Assembly (NCBI RefSeq): GCF_003121295.1 | Contig: NZ_PHNC01000029.1 | Coordinates: forward strand, 1,116,001-1,180,000 | DNA from: Streptomyces orinoci | GTDB lineage: Bacteria; Actinomycetota; Actinomycetes; Streptomycetales; Streptomycetaceae | Direction of reading: 5' to 3' | DNA: 64,000 nt | Shown here: piece by piece, positions 41,775 to 50,104 of the stretch | How positions within the stretch are numbered: position 1 is the stretch's first letter | Layout of the letters: every line of letters begins with the position of its first letter | Position numbers and translations under genes: made by a program | Notes under the pieces: generated by a model | Databases searched by the model: none | Told to the model about the DNA's origin: nothing | Seen by the model: the letters and a program-made list of their open reading frames with translations, nothing else

Positions 41775-43014
41775 GGGCCAGCAGATGGCGCCGCTCCGGC
41801 TCGCTGCCGGTGCGCCGGGCGGCCTCCCCGTATGCCTCCGCCGCCGCGGCCCGGTCGCCGAGCAGTTCCAGCAAGTGGGCCCGAGTGGCCGGCAGGCGGT
41901 GGTGGCGGGCCATCCGGGGATCGGCGGCGGCCAGGGCGGTGAGCAGGTCGAGCCCGGCCGCGGGTCCGTCCACCATGGCGAGGGCGACCGCCCGGTTGAG
42001 GGTGACCACCGCGCTCGGCGCGACCTGCTCCAACAGGCCGTAGAGCGCCAGCACTTGGCGCCAGTCCGTGGCCTCCGCGCTCGCCGCCTCGTCATGCACG
42101 GCGGCGATGGCGGCCTGCAACTGGTACGGGCCGACCGCACCCCGGCGCAGCGTCCGGGCGAGCAACTCCGTTCCGTCCGCGATCAGTTGGCGGTCCCAGA
42201 GCGAACGGTCCTGGTCGGGGAGCGGCACCAGTTCGCCATGGGGACCGACCCTGGCCGGGCGGCGGGCGTCGGTGAGCAGCATCAGGGCCAGCAGGCCCGC
42301 CACTTCGCAGTCATCGGGCAGCAGCCGGTGCAGCAGCCGGGTCAGCCGGATGGCCTCGGTGGACAGCGCGGGCGTGGTCAGTTCCGGCGAAGAGGTGCTG
42401 GTATAGCCCTCGTTGAAGATCAGGTAGAGGACGTGCAGCACCTCGCCCAGCCGCCGGTGGTACTCCCCCGGGTCCGCCGGCTCCGGGAAGCCCGGCCGGA
42501 CCACCCGCTTGGCGCGGGTGATCCGCTGGGCCATGGTCGCCTCGGGCACCAGAAAGGCCGCCGCGATCTGGGCGGTGGTCAGACCGCCCACCGCCCGCAG
42601 GGTCAGCGCGATCCGGCCCGCCGCGGAGAGGTCCGGGTGACAGCAGAGGAACAGCAGGGCCAGGGAGTCGTCCCGGTCCCCCGCCGGACGTGCGTCGGCC
42701 GCCCAGGCCAGCAGTTCGGACTGCGGGGTGGCCAGGGCGAGGCGCGCCTCGCGGTTGCGGCGGGCCTGGTCGGCCCGTATCTGATCGACCAGCCGGCGGG
42801 CGGCGACCGTGATCAGCCAGCCCCGGGGAGTGTCCGGGGTGCCCTCCCGCGGCCACTTCAGGGCCGCCGCCAGCAGCGCCTCCTGCACGGCGTCCTCACA
42901 GAGATCGAAGGAGCCGTACCGGCGGACCAGCGCCCCAAGCACCTGGGGCGCCAGCTCGCGCAGCAGCTCATCCGGCCTGACGGCCACGGTCACAACCCCG
43001 CTCCGGCGACTCAT
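41737..43014 (-). CDS. ECF42-type RNA polymerase sigma factor
   Basis: 425 residues from ATG 43014; a GTG at 42993 has a better GGAGCGGGG site and would give 418 residues. Sigma region 2 (LRRYGSFDLCEDAVQEALLAA) and region 4 (GGLTTAQIAAAFLVPEATMAQRITRAKR) are followed by a long C-terminal helical extension with YNEGYTSTSS-like and LLEQVAPSAVVTLNRAVALAMVDGPAAGL motifs, diagnostic of ECF42 (no anti-sigma, DGPF partner). It overlaps the DGPF gene upstream by 47 bp. Promoter TGTCGA-N17-CGAC lies before that gene. Confidence 0.9.
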   Translation of the reverse strand: MSRRSGVVTVAVRPDELLRELAPQVLGALVRRYGSFDLCEDAVQEALLAAALKWPREGTPDTPRGWLITVAARRLVDQIRADQARRNREARLALATPQSELLAWAADARPAGDRDDSLALLFLCCHPDLSAAGRIALTLRAVGGLTTAQIAAAFLVPEATMAQRITRAKRVVRPGFPEPADPGEYHRRLGEVLHVLYLIFNEGYTSTSSPELTTPALSTEAIRLTRLLHRLLPDDCEVAGLLALMLLTDARRPARVGPHGELVPLPDQDRSLWDRQLIADGTELLARTLRRGAVGPYQLQAAIAAVHDEAASAEATDWRQVLALYGLLEQVAPSAVVTLNRAVALAMVDGPAAGLDLLTALAAADPRMARHHRLPATRAHLLELLGDRAAAAEAYGEAARRTGSEPERRHLLALMERASGGPPQS

Positions 43015-43354
43015 GCGGAACCGGCCAGACCTCGACCGGGTCCTGCCCCGCGATGGGCATCTCGGAGACGATCCGCAGCGCCCGCTCCTCGGTCTCGCAC
43101 TCGAAGAGGTAGAAGCTGGCCATGTACTCCTTGGTCTCCAGGTACGGGCCGTCGGTGACCACCGGCTCCCCGCCCTCGCGGCGCACCAGCTTGGCCTGGG
43201 CCGCGTCCGCCAGCCCATAGGCGCCCACCAGCTCCCCGGTCTCCCGGTAGCGGGCCAGATACGCCTCCTGCTCGGCAATGATGGCCGGCCACTCCTCGGC
43301 CGGTACGGCGTCCCACTTGGCCTGGTTGCCGTAGATCATCGCGAGGTACTTCAT
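42968..43354 (-). CDS. DGPF/YCII-domain protein, ECF42 partner
   Basis: 128 residues, ATG 43354. MKYLAMIYGNQAKWDAVPAEEWPAIIAEQEAYL and the DGPY-LETKEYMASFYLFEC block identify the DGPF (YCII-related) family. These proteins are almost always encoded beside ECF42 sigma factors and are the main targets of them. The C-terminal 15 residues overlap the sigma gene start. Its biochemical role is not established. The upstream gap to 43500 carries the matching promoter. Confidence 0.88.
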   Translation of the reverse strand: MKYLAMIYGNQAKWDAVPAEEWPAIIAEQEAYLARYRETGELVGAYGLADAAQAKLVRREGGEPVVTDGPYLETKEYMASFYLFECETEERALRIVSEMPIAGQDPVEVWPVPHESPERGCDRGRQAG

Positions 43355-43406
43355 CTCGGGTGTCCCCTCGTTCTCGCCCGCCCCGGTGGCGCGCTGTCAC
43401 CCAAGG

Positions 43407-43433
43407 GTCGGAGCGGGACGCCGGTTCTCGACA
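43407..43433 (-). promoter_or_regulatory. ECF42-type promoter of the DGPF-sigma operon
   Basis: On the minus strand TGTCGA (43433-43428), a 17-bp spacer and CGAC (43410-43407) match the TGTCGA / CGA(T/C)C-type recognition reported for ECF42 sigma factors. The start of transcription would be about 45 bp before the DGPF ATG. This implies positive autoregulation of the operon. Confidence 0.65.
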
Positions 43434-43500
43434 TCCCGCTCCCGATTGTCTTCGAACCCGGACTCGCGAGGAGTTCCTGGAGGAGTTCCCGGAAGAATTC

Positions 43501-44997
43501 CTAGGCGGCCAGCGGCAGTTCATCGGCCGGCTCGGTGTCCGCCTCGGCGGCCGCCCGCGCCGACGCCTTCCGGGGCAGGGCGAACATCAGGGCCAGGACC
43601 AGGCACAGCACGCCCGTCACCCACCACATGCCATGGGCGTAGGCGTCCGAGAACGCCTGGCCGATCCGGCCATGGGCGACCGCGCCCTGGTCCACCGCGT
43701 CGAAGAAGACCACCGAGACCAGGCCCAGCCCAATGGCATTGCCCAGCTGCTGGGTGGTGTTGATCAGCCCGGAGGCCGAGCCGGAGTGCTCGCGCGGCAC
43801 CTCGGAGAGCACCGCGTCGGTCAGCGGGGCCACGATCAGGCCCATTCCGGTGCCCATGACCACCAGCGGCAGGGCCATCTCCCAGGAGGTGATGCCCGTA
43901 CCGAAGTGCTTGGCCTCCCAGATGTAGAGCAGGACGCCGCACATCATGGTCAGCGCACCGGCCTGGAGCACCTTGCGGCCGAAGCGGGGCACCAGCTTCT
44001 GGACGGACATTCCGGCGGCGGCCGAGACCGCCAGCGAGAACGGGACGCCGGTCAGCCCCGCGTGCAGCGCGCTCCAGCCCAGCCCGATCTGCATATACAG
44101 CGTCCAGATCAGGAAGAAGATGCCGCAGGCGATGCCAAAGGCGGTCTGCAGGGCGATACCGGCCGCGAAGCTCTTGACCCGGAACAGCGAGAGCTCGACC
44201 AGCGGGGAGCCGTCCCTGGCGGCCTTGCGGCGCTCATAGGCGACAAAGAGGGCGAAGACCACCGCGCTGCCCGCCGTGCAGAGGTAACCCCACAGCGGCC
44301 AGCCCAGCTCCCGGCCCTGGGTGAGCGGGTAGAGCAGCATCAGCAGGGCGGAGGTGGCCAGGGCGACCCCGACGAGGTCCAGCTTCAGCGCCCGCGGCGC
44401 CTTGGACTCGGCGATATAGCGGCGGCCCAGCAGCAGACCGGCGATGCCCACCGGCAGGTTGACCAGGAAGATCGGGCGCCATTCCAGGCCGAAGAGGTTC
44501 CACTGGGTGAGCAGGGCGCCCAGGATCGGGCCGGAGACCGCGCCCAGCCCGACGACCATGCCGAAGAGCCCGAAGACCTTGCCGCGCTCCTCGGCCGGGA
44601 AGGTGGAGTGCACAATGGCCAGCACCTGCGGGACCATCAGGGCGGCCATCCCGCCCTGCAGCACCCGGGCGGCCACCAGGAAGTGCGGGTCGGCGGCGAC
44701 ACCGCAGAGCATCGAGGCGAGAGTGAAGCCGGACATGCCGAGCAGGAACATCCGCCGGCGTCCGAAGATGTCGCCCAGGCGGCCACCGGTGATCAGACCG
44801 GCGGCGAAGGCCAGCGCATAGCCCTCGGTGATCCACTGGAGGATGCTGAAGGACGCGCCTATGTCCCGTTTGATGCTGGGCATGGCGATATTGACGATCG
44901 TCACATCGACCAGGTCCATAAAGGACGCGGTCATCACCACCGCGAGCGCGATCCACCGGCGGCGGTCGGGCGGCGGGGAGGTGCTCACTGAGGTCAC
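43501..44997 (-). CDS. MFS drug transporter, DHA2 (14-TM) family
   Basis: 498 residues, ATG 44997. MFS motif GGRLGDIFGRRRMFLLGMSGF after helix 2 and DLVDVTIVNIAMPSIKRDIGASFSILQWITEGYALAFAAGLITGG are typical of QacA/EmrB-type exporters with 14 helices. PSIKRDIGAS and VLQGGMAALMVPQVLAIVH are the family's conserved loops. It is divergent to the WYL regulator, with a palindrome between, so the regulator probably controls it in response to the exported compound. Confidence 0.9.
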   Translation of the reverse strand: MTSVSTSPPPDRRRWIALAVVMTASFMDLVDVTIVNIAMPSIKRDIGASFSILQWITEGYALAFAAGLITGGRLGDIFGRRRMFLLGMSGFTLASMLCGVAADPHFLVAARVLQGGMAALMVPQVLAIVHSTFPAEERGKVFGLFGMVVGLGAVSGPILGALLTQWNLFGLEWRPIFLVNLPVGIAGLLLGRRYIAESKAPRALKLDLVGVALATSALLMLLYPLTQGRELGWPLWGYLCTAGSAVVFALFVAYERRKAARDGSPLVELSLFRVKSFAAGIALQTAFGIACGIFFLIWTLYMQIGLGWSALHAGLTGVPFSLAVSAAAGMSVQKLVPRFGRKVLQAGALTMMCGVLLYIWEAKHFGTGITSWEMALPLVVMGTGMGLIVAPLTDAVLSEVPREHSGSASGLINTTQQLGNAIGLGLVSVVFFDAVDQGAVAHGRIGQAFSDAYAHGMWWVTGVLCLVLALMFALPRKASARAAAEADTEPADELPLAA

Positions 44998-45062
44998 AGG
45001 GGTACTGCCTTTCGCTTCACTTCTTGCTCGGTCTTCGGGGCGGTCCCCACATTAGGAGCGCT

Positions 45063-45083
45063 CTAGGACAGATCGCGTCCTAG
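45063..45083. promoter_or_regulatory. Inverted repeat between MFS and WYL regulator genes
   Basis: CTAGGAC (45063-45069) and GTCCTAG (45077-45083) are perfect 7-bp arms with a 7-bp spacer, 22 bp upstream of the WYL gene ATG and 65 bp from the MFS start. It is the only strong dyad in the divergent region and is the likely operator. Confidence 0.6.
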
Positions 45084-45104
45084 TTACCCGCCAGACTTGG
45101 CGTC

Positions 45105-46094
45105 ATGACGGACACACCCGTACGACTCCTGAATCTGCTGTCGCTTCTCCAGACCCCCCGCGAGTGGCCGGGCAGCGAGCTCGCCGAGCGGCTCGCCGTG
45201 AGCACGCGCACGATTCGACGGGACATCGAGCGCTTGCGTGACCTCGGTTATCCCGTACAGGCAACGATGGGAGCGGTGGGTGGGTACCGGCTGGCCGCCG
45301 GAGCGGCGCTGCCGCCCCTGGTGCTGGACGACGAGGAGGCGGTCGCCATCGCGGTGGGGCTGCGGGCCGGGGCCGGCCATGCCGTCGATGGTATCGAAGA
45401 GGCGTCGGTACGGGCGCTGGCCAAGCTGGAGCAGGTGCTGCCCTCCCGGCTGCGCCACCGGGTGACCTCACTCCAGGCCGCCACCGTTCCGCTGACCTGG
45501 GGCGACGGGGCCACCGTCGATCCGCGCACGCTGACCGTGATGGCCTCGGCCGCCACCGGGCGGGAGCGGCTGCGGTTTGCCTACCGCAAGGGCGACGGCA
45601 CCGGGACCAAGCGGCTGGTGGAGCCGCACAGCCTGGTCAGCACCGGGCGGCGCTGGTATCTGGTGGCCTACGACAATGACCGCGAGGACTGGCGCACCTT
45701 CCGGGTGGACCGGGTGAGCGAGCCCTTCGCCACCGGCGCCCGCTTCGAGCGCCGCGAGCTTCCGGCGGAGAACGCGGCGGACTTCGTCCGCGGTTCCACG
45801 GCCCGCAACCAGCCGGGCTACCGGGTGGTGGCGACGGTACGGGCCCCGGCGGCCTTTGTCACCGCCCGGCTGGCCAACCATCTGGGCACCCCGCGGCCCA
45901 TCGACGAGGACAGCTGCCGGCTGGACGCGGTGAGCACCGACTCCATCGAGTGGACGGCCTTCCGGCTGCTGATGCTGGACTGCGAGTTCCAGGTGACCGA
46001 GCCCCCGGAACTGGTCGCTCATCTGCGGGACCTGGGCGCCCGCATCTCCCGCGCCACGGCCCGTACGGGGACGGCCCCGGCCGGAGCACCTTGA
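45105..46094 (+). CDS. WYL-domain transcriptional regulator (DeoR-like HTH)
   Basis: 329 residues, ATG 45105. The N-terminal winged helix-turn-helix SELAERLAVSTRTIRRDIERLRDLGYPV is at about residues 24-52. The WYL domain follows (LRFAYRKGDGTGTKRLVEPHSLVSTGRRWYLVAYDNDREDWRTFRVDRV), with the W-Y-L motif RRWYLVA, and then a WCX C-terminal extension. WYL domains sense ligands, including nucleic acid or nucleotides. It is divergent to a DHA2 exporter and likely regulates it. Its 3' end is convergent with hrdD, separated by a hairpin. Confidence 0.9.
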   Translation: MTDTPVRLLNLLSLLQTPREWPGSELAERLAVSTRTIRRDIERLRDLGYPVQATMGAVGGYRLAAGAALPPLVLDDEEAVAIAVGLRAGAGHAVDGIEEASVRALAKLEQVLPSRLRHRVTSLQAATVPLTWGDGATVDPRTLTVMASAATGRERLRFAYRKGDGTGTKRLVEPHSLVSTGRRWYLVAYDNDREDWRTFRVDRVSEPFATGARFERRELPAENAADFVRGSTARNQPGYRVVATVRAPAAFVTARLANHLGTPRPIDEDSCRLDAVSTDSIEWTAFRLLMLDCEFQVTEPPELVAHLRDLGARISRATARTGTAPAGAP

Positions 46095-46104
46095 GCATGA
46101 AGAA

Positions 46105-46138
46105 GGGCCCCGGCGCGGGGGGGGGTGGCGCCGAGGCC
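46105..46138. terminator. Hairpin between convergent WYL gene and hrdD
   Basis: GGGCCCCGGCGC (46105-46116) pairs with GGCGCCGAGGCCC (46126-46138) with one mismatch, and the loop is a run of eight or more G. It is placed 11 bp after one stop and 22 bp before the other and could end both transcripts; there is no T tract. Confidence 0.5.
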
Positions 46139-46160
46139 CGGTCTATGAGGTTATGCCCTT

Positions 46161-47162
46161 TTAGGCCGCCGCGTCGAAACCGGTGTCATGAGCCATCTTC
46201 TTCAGCTCCAGCAGAGCGTGCTTCTCGATCTGCCGGATCCGCTCCCGGGTGAGGCCATGCTGCTTGCCCACCTCGGTGAGGGTGCGCTCACGCCCGTCCT
46301 CGATGCCATAGCGGGCCTTGATGATGGACGCGGTGCGCTCGTCCAGGCGGCCGATCAGGCTCTCCAGCTCCTCGGTGCGCAGCAGCGCGACCACGGCCTG
46401 CTCGGGGGAGATCGCGGAGGTGTCCTCCAGCAGATCGCCGAACTGGGTCTCGCCCTCGTCGTCCACCGACATATTGAGGCTCACCGGGTCACGGGCCCAG
46501 TCCAGGACATCGCCGACGCGCTCGGGGCTGGTGCCCAGCTCGGCGGCGATCTCCTCGTGCTCCGGGTCACGGCCGTGCTCCCGGTTGAACTCGCGCTGCA
46601 CCCGGCGGATGCGGCCGAGCTCCTCCACCAGGTGGACGGGGAGCCGGATGGTGCGCGACTGGTCGGCGATGGAGCGGGTGATGGCCTGACGGATCCACCA
46701 GGTGGCATACGTGGAGAACTTGAAGCCCTTGGTGTAGTCGAACTTCTCCACCGCCCGGACCAGGCCGGCGTTGCCCTCCTGGATCAGGTCCAGCAGCGGC
46801 AGGCCGCTGCGCGGGTAGCGGCGGGCGACGGCGACCACCAGGCGCAGGTTGGACTTGATGAAGATGTCCTTGGCATGGGCGCCCTCGGCGGCTATCGCCT
46901 CCAGCTCCTCACGTGAGGCGCCGGCTGCCTCACCGCTCTCCAGGCCGTCGAGGATCTGCTGGGCGTAGACGCCGGCCTCGATGGTCTGGGACAGCTCGAC
47001 CTCCTTGGCGGCGTCGAGCAGAGGTGTGCGCGCGATCTCGTCGAGGTACATGCCGACCAGGTCGCGGTCGGCGATCTCCCCGGCCGAGGCGCGCACATTG
47101 CTTGCTGCCTCGTCACTGCCGGTGGGGGTGGTCCGACGACGGGCGACGGCACGGGTTGCCAT
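46161..47162 (-). CDS. hrdD: RNA polymerase sigma factor HrdD (group 2 primary-like)
   Basis: 333 residues from ATG 47162, with GGGAG 5 nt upstream; MATRAVARR is the usual HrdD start. All sigma-70 regions are present: DLVGMYLDEIARTPLLDAAKEVELSQ (1.2), LRLVVAVARRYPRSGLPLLDLIQEGNAGLVRAVEKFDYTKGFKFSTYATWWIRQAITRSIADQSRTIRLPVHL (2), region 3, and TLTEVGKQHGLTRERIRQIEKHALLELKK (4.2). It is not essential in S. coelicolor and responds to stress via SigR. A SigR-type promoter is upstream here too. Confidence 0.94.
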   Translation of the reverse strand: MATRAVARRRTTPTGSDEAASNVRASAGEIADRDLVGMYLDEIARTPLLDAAKEVELSQTIEAGVYAQQILDGLESGEAAGASREELEAIAAEGAHAKDIFIKSNLRLVVAVARRYPRSGLPLLDLIQEGNAGLVRAVEKFDYTKGFKFSTYATWWIRQAITRSIADQSRTIRLPVHLVEELGRIRRVQREFNREHGRDPEHEEIAAELGTSPERVGDVLDWARDPVSLNMSVDDEGETQFGDLLEDTSAISPEQAVVALLRTEELESLIGRLDERTASIIKARYGIEDGRERTLTEVGKQHGLTRERIRQIEKHALLELKKMAHDTGFDAAA

Positions 47163-47256
47163 GCGTGCTCCCTTGCGATGAGTGGGTCGCGGGATGATGG
47201 AAGGGACCCGGTTGAACTCGCCGAGGAGTCCCCCGCGAGGCCCGTCCGAAGGAAAG

Positions 47257-47282
47257 AACGACCGGAATCCGGACAGAATTCC
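47257..47282 (-). promoter_or_regulatory. SigR-type promoter of hrdD
   Basis: On the minus strand GGAAT (47282-47278), 18 bp, GTT (47259-47257) matches the SigR consensus GGAAT-N18-GTT exactly. The start site would be about 85 bp before the hrdD ATG. hrdD is a known SigR target in S. coelicolor, so this conserves the thiol-oxidative stress link. The rest of the 425-bp divergent gap holds the CTGCCCC-GGGGCAG hairpin at 47319-47341 and no recognisable gene. Confidence 0.8.
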
Positions 47283-47587
47283 CAAGAAACGTCTTCTTTT
47301 TTCTGATCATGCAGTACCCTGCCCCGCCACAATTGGGGCAGCGGCCGATGGAACCGGGGGAAGTCCAGGTCAGGCCGGGTACGGACGCCCGTCGGCGGCC
47401 TGGATCCTCCCCTCAAGACGCCCCCCGCCGCCCTCCGGTTGCCCGCCGCCCCGGCCGCCCCTCGGTGATCGAGTTGCCCGGTCCGGGCGGCCGGGTGTGC
47501 GCTGGGGGGACAGGGGCCCGCACCGAGGACACCGACGACATCAAGGAGATCGAGGAGTCCGTACGTCCGTACCGAGAGGAGGCCGCG

Positions 47588-48043
47588 ATGCCCGCGCACA
47601 TCCTGCCCGGACACCACACCGCGCACCCCGGTCCCGGCCCGGTGCCCAGGGACCGCCGGCTGCCGGCCCGTATCACCAGAACCGGCCCGGTGCCGGACAC
47701 CAGCCGGCCCGCCTGGCTGGTCCCGGTGATCGCCGGAGTGGTGCTCGGCCTGTACACCGTCTTTCTGTCCCATGACAACGGCTTCTCCGAGGGCTCGGGC
47801 TGGCTGCTCGGCCTGGCCGCCGCGGTGATCTCCGCCGGCGTCGGCTATCTGCTGGTAAGGGAGCGCAACGCGATGTCCGCCGAGGTCCGGGCGGCCACCT
47901 TCGGCGCGCTGCTGGGCGGCTCCATCGGCTTTCTGCACAGCGTGGCCGGCGGAAGCTGGCTGCGGTCCAGCGGGATCGGGCTGGGCTTCGGGATCGGGAT
48001 GGCCCTGGTCTCGTACTACGTCTTCTACGAGCACGAGCACTGA
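47588..48043 (+). CDS. Membrane protein with four predicted helices, function unknown
   Basis: 151 residues from ATG 47588, with GAGGAGG 6 nt upstream; the frame extends to 47309 but the extension is not needed. A 45-residue Pro/His-rich cytoplasmic or extracytoplasmic N-terminus is followed by four helices: WLVPVIAGVVLGLYTVFL, GWLLGLAAAVISAGVGYLL, AATFGALLGGSIGFLHSV and GIGLGFGIGMALVSYYVFYEHEH. It is reminiscent of small uncharacterised actinobacterial membrane proteins. It is divergent to hrdD. Confidence 0.72.
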   Translation: MPAHILPGHHTAHPGPGPVPRDRRLPARITRTGPVPDTSRPAWLVPVIAGVVLGLYTVFLSHDNGFSEGSGWLLGLAAAVISAGVGYLLVRERNAMSAEVRAATFGALLGGSIGFLHSVAGGSWLRSSGIGLGFGIGMALVSYYVFYEHEH

Positions 48044-48143
48044 AACGTTCTCTGTGCCCAGGGAGCGCCTGAGCACCGAAGACCTAGGGAGCCTGGGCCG
48101 CCGGACCGATCCGCCCCGCCGGGGCCGCGCCTAGCGTGTTCGC

Positions 48144-49220
48144 ATGACCCAGTCGGAGAGCAGCACGACCCTGGACGAGGCCCTGTCCCGCCTGCACACC
48201 ACCGGCCCCGAGCATGAGGGCTATCTCAGCAACCACGGGCCCATGGCGGTGGAGGCGTTGGTGCGTCACGGCCGGACGGCGGCCGAGGTGCATCACTGGA
48301 TCGACGGCTACCGGAGCAAGCTGGAGGAGATGCCCGCCGCGGGCAACCTCCGCCTGGACGAGGAGAATTGGCGGGAGTATCTCGGCCGGCCCCGCCATCT
48401 GGCCGACTGGACGGGCCACTTCGGCCGTCTGATGGACCAACGGCCCTGGCGGGAGGTGCTCGCCCAGTGGTGGCCACGGCTGCTGCCGGGCATCCTGGGC
48501 GGCGCCACCCATCCGGCGATCCGGGTCGGCCATGCGGTACGGACCCTGCTGGCGGACGGTGACTCCGCGCCGCGCACCGCGGAACTGGCGCAGGCGCTCG
48601 GCTACTGGGCCGCCCGCAGCCTCCCGCCGGCCACTCCCGTCACCCTCTCCGGCGCCCACCGCCCGGCCCGCGCACTGGCGGAGGTCCCGCGCGTACCCAG
48701 CCGGCGGGGCGGGCTGCTCAGCCGGGTCGGCCGGCTGCCGGACACCCCCGGCTGGCCCGCTGCGGTGCGCGCGCCCCGGCCGGCCCGGGGGCCGGAGGAT
48801 GCCCGGGAGCTGCTGTCGGAGCTGGTGTGCGAGGCGGTCCGGCGGTACGCGGAAGGGGCGCATGGCGAGCCGGTGATGCTGGTGCACTCGGCCACCGCGC
48901 CCAACGCGGTGCTGCGGACGCTGCCCGCGCTCCCCCGCGAGCTGTGGGTGCCGTCCTATACGGCGGCCTGGCTGGCCGCCGCCACGGTGACCGCCGCCTA
49001 TGCACCGACCGATGCCCGGCCCGTGCCGGCGGCCGTACCCGGCACCGCCGAGGAGGCGTTCGAGCGGGCCGCGGCCCATGGCGACGAGCATGTGATCAAG
49101 CTGGCCGACACCGCGCTGGATGTGGCCGCGGCCGCCCCGCACTACGCCGCCACCGCGCTGGCCGCGGTGGACCGGGCCTGTGAGCTGGTCGCGAAACCGG
49201 CCTGGACCGCGCGGAGTTGA
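48144..49220 (+). CDS. Questin-oxidase-like protein (DUF4243)
   Basis: 358 residues, ATG 48144. EGYLSNHGPMAVEALVRHG at the N-terminus, GGATHPAIRVGHAVRTLL in the middle and GDEHVIKLADTALDVAAAAP with ACELV at the end are the characteristic blocks of the questin oxidase family (AflY-like). Fungal members carry out Baeyer-Villiger-type ring opening of anthraquinones; the bacterial role is unknown. The His residues in SNHGPMA and GGATHPAIR are probably metal or flavin site residues. It is convergent with the DODA-like gene. Confidence 0.8.
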   Translation: MTQSESSTTLDEALSRLHTTGPEHEGYLSNHGPMAVEALVRHGRTAAEVHHWIDGYRSKLEEMPAAGNLRLDEENWREYLGRPRHLADWTGHFGRLMDQRPWREVLAQWWPRLLPGILGGATHPAIRVGHAVRTLLADGDSAPRTAELAQALGYWAARSLPPATPVTLSGAHRPARALAEVPRVPSRRGGLLSRVGRLPDTPGWPAAVRAPRPARGPEDARELLSELVCEAVRRYAEGAHGEPVMLVHSATAPNAVLRTLPALPRELWVPSYTAAWLAAATVTAAYAPTDARPVPAAVPGTAEEAFERAAAHGDEHVIKLADTALDVAAAAPHYAATALAAVDRACELVAKPAWTARS

Positions 49221-49235
49221 TCACGCGCACCCCGG

Positions 49236-50012
49236 TCAGCCGAACTGCACCGAGCGCTTGGCCAGCCCCCTCCAGAAGCCGTCGATCACACTGCGCTGGC
49301 TGCCGAGTTCGTCCTCGGCGGCGCCCAGGGCGACAAACAGCGGGGCGAAGTGCTCGGTGCGCGGGTGGGCCAGCCGGGCCGCGGGGGACTTCTGCCAGAA
49401 GTCCAGCAGCGCGTCCACGTCCCCGGCCGCCAGCGCCTCCTGGCCCCAGTGGTCGAACTCGGCGGACCAGGCCGGGGTGCCGGAATGACGCAGGGCAGCC
49501 AGATTGTGGGTGAAGAAGCCGCTGCCGACGATCAGCACCCCCTCCTCGCGCAGCGGGGCCAGCCGGCGGCCGGTCTCCAGCAGCCGCCGGGGGTCGAGGG
49601 TGGGCAGCGACATCTGCAGCACCGGGACGTCCGCCCGCGGATACATCTCCCCCAGCGGCACATAGGCGCCATGATCCAGCCCCCGCTCCGGCAGGTCCTG
49701 TACGGGCGTACCGGCCCGGCGCAGCGTCTTGCGCAGCCGCTCGGCCAGGGCGGGGGCGCCGGGGGCGGGGTAGCGGACCCGGTAGTAGCGCTCGGGGAAG
49801 CCCCAGAAGTCATGGACCAGCGGGACGGTGGTGGTGGCGCCCAGCGCCAGGGGGGCCTCCTCCCAGTGCGCGGAGACCATCAGCACGGCGCGCGGCCGGG
49901 GCAGCCCGGCCGACCAGGCGGCCAGCTGGCCCGGCCACAGCGGGTCATCGGCGAGCGGCGGGGCGCCATGCGAGAGATAGAGGACGGGCATGCGTCCGGC
50001 GGGGGTCGGCAT
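49236..50012 (-). CDS. Class III extradiol dioxygenase family protein, DODA/YgiD-like
   Basis: 258 residues, ATG 50012 with GGGAGGG. The metal-binding pattern fits LigB-type enzymes: VLYLSHGAPPL, MVSAHWEEAP, LVHDFWGFPERYY, ERGLDHGAYVPLGEMYP and GFFTHNLAALRHSG. YgiD/DODA proteins use zinc or iron to open catechol rings such as DOPA. It is divergent to a MarR gene, and repeated TTGAACT half sites lie between them, so the MarR protein probably represses it until a phenolic substrate appears. Confidence 0.87.
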   Translation of the reverse strand: MPTPAGRMPVLYLSHGAPPLADDPLWPGQLAAWSAGLPRPRAVLMVSAHWEEAPLALGATTTVPLVHDFWGFPERYYRVRYPAPGAPALAERLRKTLRRAGTPVQDLPERGLDHGAYVPLGEMYPRADVPVLQMSLPTLDPRRLLETGRRLAPLREEGVLIVGSGFFTHNLAALRHSGTPAWSAEFDHWGQEALAAGDVDALLDFWQKSPAARLAHPRTEHFAPLFVALGAAEDELGSQRSVIDGFWRGLAKRSVQFG

Positions 50013-50030
50013 GACACCCTCCCTCTAATA

Positions 50031-50084
50031 CTTGAACTCTAAAACATCCACCCTCAGATTACGCTGGGATATTCAAAGTTCAAG
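50031..50084. promoter_or_regulatory. Inverted CTTGAACT/AGTTCAAG sites between DODA and MarR genes
   Basis: CTTGAACT at 50031-50038 and AGTTCAAG at 50077-50084 are perfect 8-bp complements placed symmetrically near each of the two divergent start codons (centres 46 bp apart). Each is followed by a TAAA or TGAA-type continuation. This is the classical layout for a MarR operator pair. Confidence 0.6.
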
Positions 50085-50104
50085 CATTGCGGAGGGTCGG
50101 ATCA

